From Streptomyces chryseus (GTDB lineage Bacteria > Actinomycetota > Actinomycetes > Streptomycetales > Streptomycetaceae): a stretch of 64,000 bases of DNA. The number at the start of each line of letters is the position of its first letter. Position 1 is the stretch's first letter. This document shows positions 15,713 through 23,985 of the stretch, piece after piece. The notes beneath the pieces were generated by a model. It was given only the letters and a program-made list of their open reading frames with translations, had not been told where the DNA came from and did not search any database. A program made the translations under genes and the position numbers. Where the stretch lies: NCBI RefSeq assembly GCF_014650755.1, contig NZ_BMVO01000001.1, positions 496,001 through 560,000 on the forward strand, given 5' to 3'.

Positions 15713-16408
15713 GTGTCGCGCAAGAAGTCCCTCAGTCGCAAGAAGAAGCTCGCCCTGCTGGCGGGCGCCGCCGCGCTGGTCGCGGGCACCGCCGTCGTGA
15801 TGACCGGCACGAGCCAGGCTTCGGTGGCCTGCGACGGGCTGGCCACCGCACTGAGCAACAACGAGCAGTTCATCGCCGGCCAGCGGGCCAATCCCGACGC
15901 GCAGTCGCAGGCGCGGATCGCCAACCGGGAAGCGGTCATCGAGCAGATCAGGCGTCAGCAGGCGGCGTCCGGGTGCGACGCGGCCGCGCCGCCGGACGAC
16001 GCCCAGGCCCCGCCGGCGGACGAGGCGGGCGGTGCGGACGAGGCGGGCGGTGAAGAACAGGCCGCTCCCCCCGGCAAGGAGTCGGCGCCGCCCGCGGAGG
16101 GTGGCGCGGGCGAGGGCGCCGGTGAGGAAGCCGGTGAGGGCGCCGGCGCCGGGGCGGCCGGTGAAGTGGTGTGCGCCGGGTCGACCGTCACGCTGTCCGG
16201 GGAGGGCGGCGCGCCGGCCGCCTCCAGCGGGGAGTTCCCGGTCGGGACGAAGCTCAAGGTCACCAACCTCGACAACGCCAAGTCGACCACGGTGGAGGTC
16301 ACTTCGGCCTCCGGGAGCTGCGCCCTGCTCAACAACGCGGCGTTCGAGCAGGTCCGGGAGCCCGGCAAGTTCCTGATCCGCAACGCCCGGATCGAGCGCG
16401 TGGGGTAG
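15713..16408 (+). CDS. Secreted protein with acidic Pro/Ala/Gly linker, function unknown
   Basis: The GTG at 15713, with AGGAG 7 nt upstream, starts a 231-residue protein. A Lys-rich n-region (MSRKKSLSRKKK) and the hydrophobic LALLAGAAALVAGTAVVM form a signal peptide. The mature N-domain has two Cys and the helical NREAVIEQIRRQQAA. A low-complexity Ala/Gly/Glu/Pro linker spans about residues 88-150. A small beta-rich C-domain (VVCAGSTVTLSGEGG, then FPVGTKLKVTNLDNAKST) with two Cys may form one disulfide and resembles a double-psi beta-barrel of the RlpA/expansin kind. That last comparison is tentative. An extracellular or wall-associated role is likely. Confidence 0.75.
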   Translation: MSRKKSLSRKKKLALLAGAAALVAGTAVVMTGTSQASVACDGLATALSNNEQFIAGQRANPDAQSQARIANREAVIEQIRRQQAASGCDAAAPPDDAQAPPADEAGGADEAGGEEQAAPPGKESAPPAEGGAGEGAGEEAGEGAGAGAAGEVVCAGSTVTLSGEGGAPAASSGEFPVGTKLKVTNLDNAKSTTVEVTSASGSCALLNNAAFEQVREPGKFLIRNARIERVG

Positions 16409-16415
16409 CGCGGCC

Positions 16416-16466
16416 CGGGAGGGGGCGGGGCCTCCTCGGTCCCCACGCCACCCCCGCCCCCTCCCG
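16416..16466. terminator. Bidirectional terminator
   Basis: CGGGAGGGGGCGGGG at 16416-16430 pairs perfectly with CCCCGCCCCCTCCCG at 16452-16466 around a 21-nt loop. It lies between the convergent stops at 16408 and 16477. Confidence 0.8.
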
Positions 16467-16476
16467 CACCGGCGCG

Positions 16477-17412
16477 TCAGCCGTCCAGCCGCGCCTGGGC
16501 GTCCGCGAGGATCTCCGTCAGGCGCAGCCCGAACGCCGCGTCGCACGGGTGCGGTTCTCCGGTGCGTACGGCGCGCAGCAGGGCGTCGACCGCCGCGCCG
16601 AAGGACGTGACCCCGTCGCCCCACGACGGCATGCCGGCCAGCCCGGCGGTGCCGCGCAGCTCCACCGCCGCTCCCGCCGCGCCCACCGGGGCGCTCAGGC
16701 TCAGGGTGACCGTGCTCGACGCCTGCGAGGTGTGGCGCAGTACGAGATGGACCGTGTCCCCGGGGCCGCGCGTCGCGGTCGTGGACGTGACGTCGCCGAG
16801 GACCGGCAGGAGTACGGACAGGGCGTGCGGCCCCACGTCCCACAGCGCGCCCTTCTCGCCGCGCCACGGCGACGCGGCGTACGGACTGTCCGCGTCCGGC
16901 GAGTACAGCGCGCCCAGCCACCGCGCGTGCGCCGTGAACCAGCCGCCCGCCGCGGCCTGTGCGGCGATCCACTCGGCCGTGCCCGGCGCGAAGCGCAGCG
17001 TGCAGAAGACCACCGACGCCACGCCCGCCTTCGCGGCCGCGTCGACGACCTCCCGGGCCCCCGCAACCGTCGTGGCCAGCGGTTTGTCCAGCAGCAGGTG
17101 GCATCCCGCGGCGGCGGCCCGGGCCGCCAGCGGAGCCTGGACGTCGGGCGGCAGGGCGATCGCGACGGCGTCGCACGCCGCGAAGAGGGCGTCGACGTCG
17201 TCGTACGCCGTGGTGCCGTGGGCGGCGGCCAGCGCGGCGGCCGCCTCGGGCCTGCGGCCCCAGACGCCGGCGAAGTCCGTGCCGGGATGCGCGGCGAGCG
17301 CCGGCGCGTGGGTGCCGGCCGCCCAGGGGCCGGTGCCGAGCAGTCCGACACGCGTCCTGGGCGTCGGTCCGGGCGCGGTCGACGGCGCCGGCCTGATCAA
17401 CGATTCGCTCAT
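16477..17412 (-). CDS. Gfo/Idh/MocA-family NAD(P)-dependent oxidoreductase
   Basis: The 311-residue protein has an N-terminal Rossmann fold with VGLLGTGPWAAGTHAPALAA (the GxGxxA dinucleotide motif at about residue 24). CDAVAIALPPDVQAPLA follows, and then the conserved Lys-Pro of CHLLLDKPLATTV, the catalytic dyad region of the family. The C-terminal domain contains GALWDVGPHALSVLLPVLG, with the His usually found in the active site. These enzymes oxidise or reduce sugars, inositols and related alcohols. The ATG at 17412 gives the usual length. It is a single gene, divergent from glnII, with no sugar genes nearby, so the substrate cannot be assigned. Confidence 0.9.
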   Translation of the reverse strand: MSESLIRPAPSTAPGPTPRTRVGLLGTGPWAAGTHAPALAAHPGTDFAGVWGRRPEAAAALAAAHGTTAYDDVDALFAACDAVAIALPPDVQAPLAARAAAAGCHLLLDKPLATTVAGAREVVDAAAKAGVASVVFCTLRFAPGTAEWIAAQAAAGGWFTAHARWLGALYSPDADSPYAASPWRGEKGALWDVGPHALSVLLPVLGDVTSTTATRGPGDTVHLVLRHTSQASSTVTLSLSAPVGAAGAAVELRGTAGLAGMPSWGDGVTSFGAAVDALLRAVRTGEPHPCDAAFGLRLTEILADAQARLDG

Positions 17413-17589
17413 GCCGTCAGTGTGCCCGGGGCGCGGCGGGCCACCGCGTGTGCGGGCCGGCCGGCCGTCGTACACGGCGGCCGGCACAGCCGGACCCCAG
17501 GGGCCGTCGCGGGGACCGCGCGTGCGCCCCGGGCGGCGGCGCGGCCCGCAAGGCCCCCGTAACCGGCGAAAAGCCGCGACACGCAGGCG

Positions 17590-17624
17590 TGTTACGCAGG
17601 AAACCTGAGTAACACGGGGTTCAC
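17590..17624 (+). promoter_or_regulatory. GlnR-type operator of glnII
   Basis: GTTAC (17591-17595), GAAAC (17600-17604), GTAAC (17609-17613) and GTTCAC (17619-17624) lie in a row about 80-110 nt before the glnII start. TGTTAC and GTAACA also form an inverted pair. Spacing is 9-10 nt rather than the 11 nt seen at glnA. The glnII promoter is a known GlnR target in Streptomyces, which supports the reading. Confidence 0.7.
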
Positions 17625-17701
17625 AATCGGGCAACGGACGGGAAATCCGCGCTTGCGAAGCTGCCCTCACCAGCCGCAGTACCGCAGCAGCACCGCAAAG
17701 G

Positions 17702-18730
17702 ATGGCGTCCGTGACCTTCAAGGCCGAGTACATCTGGATCGACGGCACAGAGCCGACCGCCAAGCTTCGCTCGAAGACCAAGATACTGGCCGACGGCGCC
17801 GAGCTGCCCATCTGGGGCTTCGACGGATCCAGCACGAACCAGGCCTTCGGCCACGCGTCCGACCGTGTGCTGCAGCCCGTGTTCTCCTGCCCGGACCCGA
17901 TCCGCGGCGGCGACCACGTACTCGTCATGTGCGAGGTCCTGAACATCGACATGACGCCGCACGAGTCCAACACGCGTGCGCTGCTGCGTCCGGTCGCCGA
18001 GCAGTTCGCCGGCCAGGAGCCGATCTTCGGCATCGAGCAGGAGTACACCTTCTTCGACGGACACCGTCCGCTCGGCTTCCCCGAGGGCGGCTTCCCGGCC
18101 GCGCAGGGCGGCTACTACTGCGGCGTCGGCGCGGACGAGATCTTCGGCCGCGAGATCGTCGAGAAGCACCTCGACCACTGCCTCGCCGCCGGTCTGGGCA
18201 TCTCCGGCATCAACGCCGAGGTCATGCCGGGCCAGTGGGAGTTCCAGGTGGGGCCGCTGGCGCCGCTGGAGGTCGCCGACCAGCTGTGGGTGGCCCGCTG
18301 GCTGCTCTACCGCACCGCCGAGGACTTCAACGTCTCCGCGACCCTCGACCCCAAGCCGGTGAAGGGCGACTGGAACGGCGCGGGCGCGCACACCAACTTC
18401 TCGACGAAGGCGATGCGCGAGGGGTACGACGCGATCGTCACCGCGTGCGAGTCGCTGGGCGAGGGCTCGAAGCCGATGGACCACGTCAAGAACTACGGCG
18501 CGGGCATCGACGACCGCCTCACCGGTCTGCACGAGACCGCCCCGTGGAACGAGTACAGCTACGGCGTCTCCGACCGCGGCGCGTCGGTCCGCATCCCGTG
18601 GCAGGTCGGCCAGGACCAGAAGGGCTACATCGAGGACCGCCGGCCGAACGCGAACGTCGACCCGTACGTCGTCACGCGCCTGATCGTCGACACCTGCTGC
18701 ACCGCCCTGGAGAAGGCCGGCCAGGTCTGA
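17702..18730 (+). CDS. glnII: Glutamine synthetase type II
   Basis: This is the eukaryote-like GSII of Streptomyces, a second glutamine-forming enzyme that is not regulated by adenylylation. The 342-residue protein begins MASVTFKAEYIWIDGTEPTA and has the GSII signatures WGFDGSSTNQAFG, FGIEQEYTFFD, INAEVMPGQWEFQVGP, GAGAHTNFSTKAMR and SVRIPWQV. The length fits the family of about 340 and lacks the long C-terminal part and adenylylation loop of GlnA. A GlnR-type site lies upstream and a strong hairpin downstream, so it is a monocistronic nitrogen-controlled gene. Together with glnA and glnE in this window, it completes the ammonium assimilation set. Confidence 0.98.
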   Translation: MASVTFKAEYIWIDGTEPTAKLRSKTKILADGAELPIWGFDGSSTNQAFGHASDRVLQPVFSCPDPIRGGDHVLVMCEVLNIDMTPHESNTRALLRPVAEQFAGQEPIFGIEQEYTFFDGHRPLGFPEGGFPAAQGGYYCGVGADEIFGREIVEKHLDHCLAAGLGISGINAEVMPGQWEFQVGPLAPLEVADQLWVARWLLYRTAEDFNVSATLDPKPVKGDWNGAGAHTNFSTKAMREGYDAIVTACESLGEGSKPMDHVKNYGAGIDDRLTGLHETAPWNEYSYGVSDRGASVRIPWQVGQDQKGYIEDRRPNANVDPYVVTRLIVDTCCTALEKAGQV

Positions 18731-18749
18731 CCGTGCGGTACACGCAGTC

Positions 18750-18780
18750 GGGGGCGCCCGCCGGTCCGGTGGGCGCCCCC
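18750..18780 (+). terminator. Terminator of glnII
   Basis: GGGGGCGCCC and its exact complement GGGCGCCCCC enclose an 11-nt loop, 19 nt after the glnII stop. There is no T-run. Confidence 0.85.
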
Positions 18781-18822
18781 TGCGCGTTCCGCCGCGGGCG
18801 GCCGTCTGATTCAATGGGTCCC

Positions 18823-18942
18823 ATGGCCAGCCACCAGGACACCTCGAAGGGTCGCAGCGACCTCGAGCCGTTCTGGCCTTCCCGTCAGCATCACGACTTC
18901 GACCGGGTGTGTTGTCGCGCGACGAACGCGCGGGCCCTCTAA
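18823..18942 (+). CDS. Possible 39-residue small protein
   Basis: The short frame begins MASHQDTSKGRSDLEPFWPS and ends CCRATNARAL. An in-frame ATG at 18814 could add three residues. The mixed composition, with Trp, Phe, His and two adjacent Cys, is unlike the Arg/Pro/Ala-rich noise of most spurious frames here, and I have a vague memory of similar small Streptomyces proteins. No convincing ribosome site precedes it, so translation may be leaderless or weak. It lies between the glnII terminator and a winged-helix regulator. Confidence 0.45.
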   Translation: MASHQDTSKGRSDLEPFWPSRQHHDFDRVCCRATNARAL

Positions 18943-19026
18943 AGCCGTTCACCCCGGTCTTCGGTCCAGCGCGCACGACGCAGTACGTCCCTCGACGACT
19001 CCTCCGCGCGAAAGAGCTGACCTCTC

Positions 19027-19611
19027 ATGGCGAACACCCGTACCTTCTCCGCCGCCCCCGTCCAGTCCCCCGCACCTCTCGGCCGGCACCGGCTGCGGGC
19101 AGTCGACCGGGACGAGGTGGCGCGTCCCGGCCGGGTCCTGGGCCTGCGGCCCGCGCCCGGCCCCGACGTGGCCGACTTCCTTCCGCCGGGCGCCACCTGG
19201 CTGCCCGCGCCCCCGCACACCCTGCCCGCGCTGCCGGGGCAGCCGCCGATGATCGGCTACCTGGTGCTCGTACCGGCCGATCAGCAGCCGGCCGTGGCGC
19301 CCGTTCCCGGCCCGGACGACGCGCCGGACGACGGTCCCGTGCGGATCGACGGGGCCGACCGCACCGCCGCCGTGGACGGGCGGCCGCTCGACCTCACGTA
19401 CCTGGAGTTCGAGCTGCTCGCCCACCTCGTGGCGCACCCCCACCGGGTGCACACGCGCGACCAGCTCGTGACCACGGTGTGGGGGTACGGGCACGTCGGC
19501 GACGGCCGGACCGTCGACGTCCACATCGCCCGCCTGCGCCGCAAGCTGGGCGCCGAGCACCGCGCCACGATCCAGACGGTGCGGCGGGTCGGGTACAAGT
19601 ACGCGCCCTGA
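19027..19611 (+). CDS. Stand-alone OmpR-type winged-helix regulator
   Basis: The 194-residue protein ends in a typical Trans_reg_C DNA-binding domain (about residues 115-194). LTYLEFELLAHLVAHPHRVH and RDQLVTTVWGYGHVGDGRTVD lead into VHIARLRRKLG, the recognition helix, and the wing ends RRVGYKYAP. No receiver domain is present. The first 110 residues are Pro/Ala-rich and contain MIGYLVLVPAD, without a phosphorylatable Asp pocket, and no histidine kinase gene is adjacent. It therefore probably responds to something other than a two-component partner. It is convergent with the MscS gene, only 15 nt away. Confidence 0.85.
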   Translation: MANTRTFSAAPVQSPAPLGRHRLRAVDRDEVARPGRVLGLRPAPGPDVADFLPPGATWLPAPPHTLPALPGQPPMIGYLVLVPADQQPAVAPVPGPDDAPDDGPVRIDGADRTAAVDGRPLDLTYLEFELLAHLVAHPHRVHTRDQLVTTVWGYGHVGDGRTVDVHIARLRRKLGAEHRATIQTVRRVGYKYAP

Positions 19612-19626
19612 CCGCACGCCCCGGCG

Positions 19627-20736
19627 TCACCGCACCGGCTCGCCCGCCTCGCGCTGGTGCGGGAACGCCGTCGGCATCGGCGGCTCGCCCCGCGACTCCC
19701 CCAGCGCCTCGGCCTGCTGTACGGTCACGGTCCGCTTGGGGGCGGGGACCCTGATGCCCTCGGCCCGGTAGCGCTGGTGCAGGCGCTTGATGAACTCGTG
19801 CTTGATCCGGTACTGGTCGCTGAACTCGCCGACGCCCAGGATCACCGTGAAGCCGATCCTGGAGTCGCCGAACGTGTGGAAGCGGACGGCCGGTTCGTGG
19901 TCGGGGACGGCTCCGGTGATGTCGGACATCACGGCCTCGACGACCTCGGTCGTGACGCGCTCGACGTGCTCCAGGTCGCTGTCGTAGCCGACCCCCACCT
20001 GGACCATGATCGAGAGCTGCTGCTCCGGCTGGCTGAAGTTGGTCATGTTGGTGCCGGCGAGCTGGGCGTTGGGGATGATCACCAGGTTGTTCGACAGGTT
20101 GCGCACCACGGTGTTGCGCCAGTTGATGTCGACGACGTAGCCCTCCTCGCCGCTGCTGAGGCGGATGTAGTCGCCGGGCTGGACGGTCTTCGCGGCGAGG
20201 ATGTGCACGCCCGCGAAGAGATTGGCCAGCGTGTCCTGCAACGCCAGCGCCACCGCGAGTCCGCCCACGCCGAGCGCGGTGAGCAGCGGCGCTATGGAGA
20301 CGCCCAGGGTCTGGAGTACGACGAGGAAGCCCATGGCCAGCACCACGACGCGCGTGATGTTGACGAATATGGTGGCCGAGCCGGCGACTCCGGACCGGGA
20401 CTGCGCCACGGACCGCACCAGGCCGGCGATGACCCGGGCCGCCGTGAGCGTGCCGGCCAGGATGAGCAGGGCGGTCAGCGCCACGCTGACGTTGTGGCCG
20501 GTCGTGGGGGTCAGCGGGAGAGCCGCCGCCGCGGCGGCCGCGCCGGCCGCCATCGCCGCCCACGGGACGAGGGTCCGCAGGGCGTCGACAATGACGTCGT
20601 CTCCGCCCCACCGCGTCCGGCTGGCGCGTTCGCCCAGCCAGCGCAGCGTCGCCCGCAGGAGCAGACCCGCGGCGACGCCGACGGCCACCGCGATTCCGGC
20701 GACGATCACGTCGTGCAGTGTGAGGGCCCGGTACAT
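19627..20736 (-). CDS. Small-conductance mechanosensitive channel (MscS family)
   Basis: The 369-residue protein has four predicted N-terminal membrane helices (for example VIVAGIAVAVGVAAGLLL and VSVALTALLILAGTLTAARV). The MscS pore helix follows: TALGVGGLAVALALQDTLAN has the Gly/Ala packing of TM3. After it come the beta domain (VQPGDYIRLSSGEEGYVVDI, NLVIIPNAQLAG) and the C-terminal alpha/beta domain (IKHEFIKRLHQRYRAEGI). MscS channels release solutes on hypo-osmotic shock. The ATG at 20736 gives the normal length. The C-terminal tail is Pro/Glu-rich and probably disordered. It stands alone between a convergent regulator and a PepSY gene. Confidence 0.93.
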   Translation of the reverse strand: MYRALTLHDVIVAGIAVAVGVAAGLLLRATLRWLGERASRTRWGGDDVIVDALRTLVPWAAMAAGAAAAAAALPLTPTTGHNVSVALTALLILAGTLTAARVIAGLVRSVAQSRSGVAGSATIFVNITRVVVLAMGFLVVLQTLGVSIAPLLTALGVGGLAVALALQDTLANLFAGVHILAAKTVQPGDYIRLSSGEEGYVVDINWRNTVVRNLSNNLVIIPNAQLAGTNMTNFSQPEQQLSIMVQVGVGYDSDLEHVERVTTEVVEAVMSDITGAVPDHEPAVRFHTFGDSRIGFTVILGVGEFSDQYRIKHEFIKRLHQRYRAEGIRVPAPKRTVTVQQAEALGESRGEPPMPTAFPHQREAGEPVR

Positions 20737-20947
20737 CAGTGATTCTCTCCCGTGGTCCGAGGGTGCGGCGCGGTCGCGTCGGGACGTGCCGAGGGCGTAC
20801 GGATGGCGTACGGGGGCGGTCCGACGCGGTCGTCATCCTGCCGCATGCGACGGGACCCGTCTGCGGTGCCCCCACCTGGCGCTTTCCGGGGCGGTGGTCC
20901 TGACGGCCGCTCAGACCTCGCTGACTGCCGCCGAGTCGTACGACGAC

Positions 20948-20980
20948 GGGAGGGCCCGCCCGGACCGGGCGGGCCCTCCC
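20948..20980 (-). terminator. Terminator downstream of the PepSY gene
   Basis: GGGAGGGCCCGCCC and its exact complement flank the loop GGACC, just past the stop at 20986 on the minus strand. Confidence 0.85.
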
Positions 20981-20985
20981 CGGGC

Positions 20986-22431
20986 TCAGGCCGCCGTACG
21001 GGCGCGGGCCCTGGCCACCACACCCACCACGACGTCCACCGCCAGGAACACCAGCAGGCTGATGCCCAGCAGCGGCACGAACCAGCCCGCCAGCGCGGTG
21101 AGCGCCACCAGCGGCAGCAGCACCGTGACGGGCACCTTCCGCCACGCGCCGCGCGGCATCGGACGGCCGGCGCTCAGCCTGCGTTCCTTCGTCGGCCTGC
21201 GCAGCCACCACATGCGGTAGCCCCAGACGATCAGCATGACGAGGGCGAACGCCAGGGCTGCCAGCGCCAGTTGGTTCACGAGGCCGAGGAGGACGCCGGT
21301 GTGGGCGTCGATGCCGAAACGGGTCAGCTTGGCGAGCAGCGGGTAGTCGGCGAAGCGCAGTTCGTCGATGACCCTGCCGTCGGCGGGGTCGACGGCGACC
21401 GAGTCCAGGTGGACCGGGAACTGGGTGTCGGTCTCCTTGACGACGTAACCGCTGCCCTCGCTCGGCAGGATCACCGACATCCGGCCGTCGATACCGGCCT
21501 GGCGGGCGGCCGCGAGCGCGTTGTCGATGCCGACGTCCTTGCCGGCCGTGCCCGTGTGGGAGCCTGTGCCGCCGCCGTGGCCCTCGTGTTCGCCGCCGCC
21601 GCCACCGGCGCCTTCGGCGAGCGCGGCGGAGACGACCGGGGTGGCGCCTCCGAGCTGGTCCTGTACGGCGCCGATGTTCTCGCCCGCGTACCGGGACCAG
21701 GTCAGGCCGGTCGCCGAGAGCAGGACGAGGCCGAGCACCGCGCACATGCCGACGGTGCCGTGCCAGGAGAGCGTCTTGCGGCGGCCCTTCGCCCCGCGTT
21801 CGGGGACGATGAGCTCGCGCTTGGAGGTGCGCCTGCGTCCGAGCCACAGCAGCAGGCCGCCGAGGGCGACCACCCACAGCCAGCTGGCGGCGAGTTCGCC
21901 GTAGTGGCGGCCGAGGTCGCCGAGGTGCAGGTCGCGGTGGAGTTCGTCGAGCCAGATGCGCAGCGGCAGGGCTCCGGAGCTGCCGTAGCTGGTCAGCTCG
22001 CCGCGTACCTCCGCGGTGTACGGGTCGACGAAGACGGCGAGCGACTTGCCCTCTTCGACCTCCGGCGAGGTCATCAGGACCCTGGTCGTGGCGCCGTCCT
22101 CGGCGGAGGGCCAGACGGCGGTCACCGTGCCCTCGGGGTGGGCCTTGCGGGCGGCCGCGAGCTGGTCGCCGACCGGCAGGGTGCGCTCGCCGACGGGGAC
22201 TTCGAGTGCGTTGCTGTAGAGGAACTTCTCCGCCTGGAAGGAGAGCGCGTAGAGCAGCCCGCTGGCGGCGGCCACCAGCAGGAGCGGGGCTATCAGCAGG
22301 CCCGCGTAGAAGTGGACGCGCAGGACGAGGGGGCGCAGGGCGCTCCAGGTGGTGCCGCGCTCGGCCGTGGGGGCGGGTGCTGGGTCCGCCTGGGTGTGCG
22401 GCGCGGGCCGTACGGGGTCGTCAATGGCCAT
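20986..22431 (-). CDS. PepSY-associated TM protein with His/Gly-rich insert
   Basis: The 481-residue protein shows the PepSY_TM layout: a first helix in LVLRVHFYAGLLIAPLLLVA, a PepSY domain, a second helix (WLWVVALGGLLLWLGRRR), the conserved WHGTVGMCAVLGLVLLSATG, and a C-terminal pair of helices. The H of VLRVHFYAG and of LSWHGTVG are the family's conserved membrane histidines, found in proteins linked to iron or siderophore reduction. A loop near residue 275 (GEHEGHGGGTGSHTG) could bind metal. The ATG at 22431 has a purine-rich leader. It is followed in the same direction by nothing and preceded by another His/Met-rich membrane protein gene, suggesting a shared role in metal handling (inference). 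Confidence 0.88.
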   Translation of the reverse strand: MAIDDPVRPAPHTQADPAPAPTAERGTTWSALRPLVLRVHFYAGLLIAPLLLVAAASGLLYALSFQAEKFLYSNALEVPVGERTLPVGDQLAAARKAHPEGTVTAVWPSAEDGATTRVLMTSPEVEEGKSLAVFVDPYTAEVRGELTSYGSSGALPLRIWLDELHRDLHLGDLGRHYGELAASWLWVVALGGLLLWLGRRRTSKRELIVPERGAKGRRKTLSWHGTVGMCAVLGLVLLSATGLTWSRYAGENIGAVQDQLGGATPVVSAALAEGAGGGGGEHEGHGGGTGSHTGTAGKDVGIDNALAAARQAGIDGRMSVILPSEGSGYVVKETDTQFPVHLDSVAVDPADGRVIDELRFADYPLLAKLTRFGIDAHTGVLLGLVNQLALAALAFALVMLIVWGYRMWWLRRPTKERRLSAGRPMPRGAWRKVPVTVLLPLVALTALAGWFVPLLGISLLVFLAVDVVVGVVARARARTAA

Positions 22432-22500
22432 GACTGTCCTCGGAATGTCGACTGGTGACGTGGGTCACGGGGCATGGGTGGCGGCCCCCTGGTCACGCGG

Positions 22501-23166
22501 TCAGACAGGGAGAGGTGCGGGGGCCGTGGCGCGGGTTTCCGGACCCCGCGGCGGCCCGCGCCGCGACAGTGTGTGCGCGAGGACGACGCCGTGGCCGTGG
22601 TGGTGCGCGGCACGGGGCCTGCGGGGGCGTACCGGCTCCGGCAGTGCGGGGGCCCGTACGACGGCGAGCAGCAGCCGCAGCGGGGTGGACGCCGACGTGC
22701 CGACGGTGTGCGCGATACGGAAGAAGGCCGCCTCGCCGCGCGCCAGCCACAGGCCGCAGACGAGCGCGGCGGCGAGGTGGGCGGCCGTCATGGCCAGGGA
22801 ATCGGAACCCTGCCCGTGGGTGGAGGCCGCGGCCGCCACGGCCTCGGGGTTCATGGCCGCCGGCTGGTGCGCGACGGGCATGCCGTGGTGGCCCGCGCCC
22901 GGAGCCTGCGCCGTACCGAAGACGAGGTGCAGCACGCCCTGTACGGCGAGGAGTCCGCCGCCGACGGCGAAAACCCCGCGCCGGCGGTGCCCCGCGGTCC
23001 AGGCGAGGCCGCCCGTCACCGCGAAAGCCGCGAGCAGCACCGAAGCCGGAACTTCATGCCCGGACATGGACGAATGCCCCACCGCTGCCGCAAGGACGCA
23101 CACCGCCGCGAAAAGTGCGGCTCGCAGCGCGCGCAGAGGCGACCGGACGTCCGTCATGGTCCGCAC
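22501..23166 (-). CDS. Multi-pass membrane protein with His/Met-rich segments
   Basis: The 221-residue protein has about four to five hydrophobic helices (LRAALFAAVCVLAAAVG, VPASVLLAAFAVTGGLAW, GVFAVGGGLLAVQGVLHLVF, AAHLAAALVCGLWLARG). Two metal-ligand-rich parts stand out: GAGHHGMPVAHQPAAMNP in a loop and AAHHHGHGVVLAHT near the C-terminus. I prefer the GTG at 23166 because GGGGA lies about 10 nt upstream. The ATG at 23157 is the alternative. It sits 69 nt upstream of the PepSY gene on the same strand and is probably co-transcribed. Copper or another metal is the likely ligand, but this is inferred from composition only. Confidence 0.75.
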   Translation of the reverse strand: MRTMTDVRSPLRALRAALFAAVCVLAAAVGHSSMSGHEVPASVLLAAFAVTGGLAWTAGHRRRGVFAVGGGLLAVQGVLHLVFGTAQAPGAGHHGMPVAHQPAAMNPEAVAAAASTHGQGSDSLAMTAAHLAAALVCGLWLARGEAAFFRIAHTVGTSASTPLRLLLAVVRAPALPEPVRPRRPRAAHHHGHGVVLAHTLSRRGPPRGPETRATAPAPLPV

Positions 23167-23361
23167 ATGGTGCCATCCCCGAAGCCGGCACGGGGACATA
23201 GGTGCAGTACACAGCCACGCGAGGGGTACCGGGCGAGGAGTCGCGGGGTGGTGACAGGTACACCACCGGCCCGTGTGCCGGACCCCATGACCGGGGCGGG
23301 CCGTACGGGCGAGACGGGGCGCGTGCCCGGTGGACGGGCCGGCGGGGAGAGGCTGGACACC

Positions 23362-23586
23362 ATGATCAAGACGAGAGTACGCAGCGCCTTCCTGGCCGGA
23401 GCCCGGGGACTCGCGCTGATGATCCAGTCGCTCACGGCGTCCGTCGCCCTCCGCTGCTGAAGGCCCCGGCGACCTGGCGGGACCCTGCTGTGGCTGCCGG
23501 TCCACTTGACGGCCGGCCGCGTCAGCGCGCTGCTGCCCGCCGCGCTGTTCCTCGGACGGCCGTTGAGGCCGCGGCGCGTCTCCTGA
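23362..23586 (+). pseudogene. Remnant of a Sensor-domain (histidine kinase N-terminal) gene
   Basis: An ATG at 23362 with a GGGGAGAGG site starts MIKTRVRSAFLAGARGLALM, which stops after 32 codons (ALRC). Just downstream, pieces in shifted frames read APATWRD and then LLWLPVHLTAGRVSALLPAA. These recall the helix order of the Sensor domain that precedes many Streptomyces histidine kinases, including the ATWRD-LLWL junction. The central part and everything after the second membrane helix are missing. An internal deletion plus a frameshift best explains the pattern. The comparison is from memory, so the family call is moderate. Confidence 0.45.
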
Positions 23587-23985
23587 CCGGAGGGGTCGGG
23601 CGACCGCGGTCACGGTGTGTCTTGCTGTCATGCGGGCACGCCGGATCGGCGTGCCGGAAGCACGCGAGAACATGCACTTCCCCCCACGAGAAGAGATGTC
23701 ACGGCAGCCACAGCGGCCACCGGAGCCGCACACGCTGCCACAGGCCCTGCTCCGGCGGCCCTGGCGTGCCCGCCAACCCTTCGTACGCACGCGCGAGAAC
23801 AAGCCAAAGAACCGGCCGGAGTTTTCCGTTTCAACCCCTGTCGTGCGGCAACACTTGTCGCCGGGACGCGGCGCGGCGGCGCTCGCCAAGGTGACCGGAA
23901 ACCGTTTCCCCGCAGCACCGGTCCGTCCGGCCCTCGGACGGCCCGCCGTCCGCCCGCCCGTGGCCGGGCCCGGAAGAGGAGACGC
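23587..23985 (+). other. Non-coding interval
   Basis: This stretch holds only Arg/Pro-rich open frames without ribosome sites. It includes AT-richer spots such as the one near 23801-23830. I see no convincing promoter, RNA gene or repeat. It may contain the regulatory region of the small membrane protein at 23986. Confidence 0.4.
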
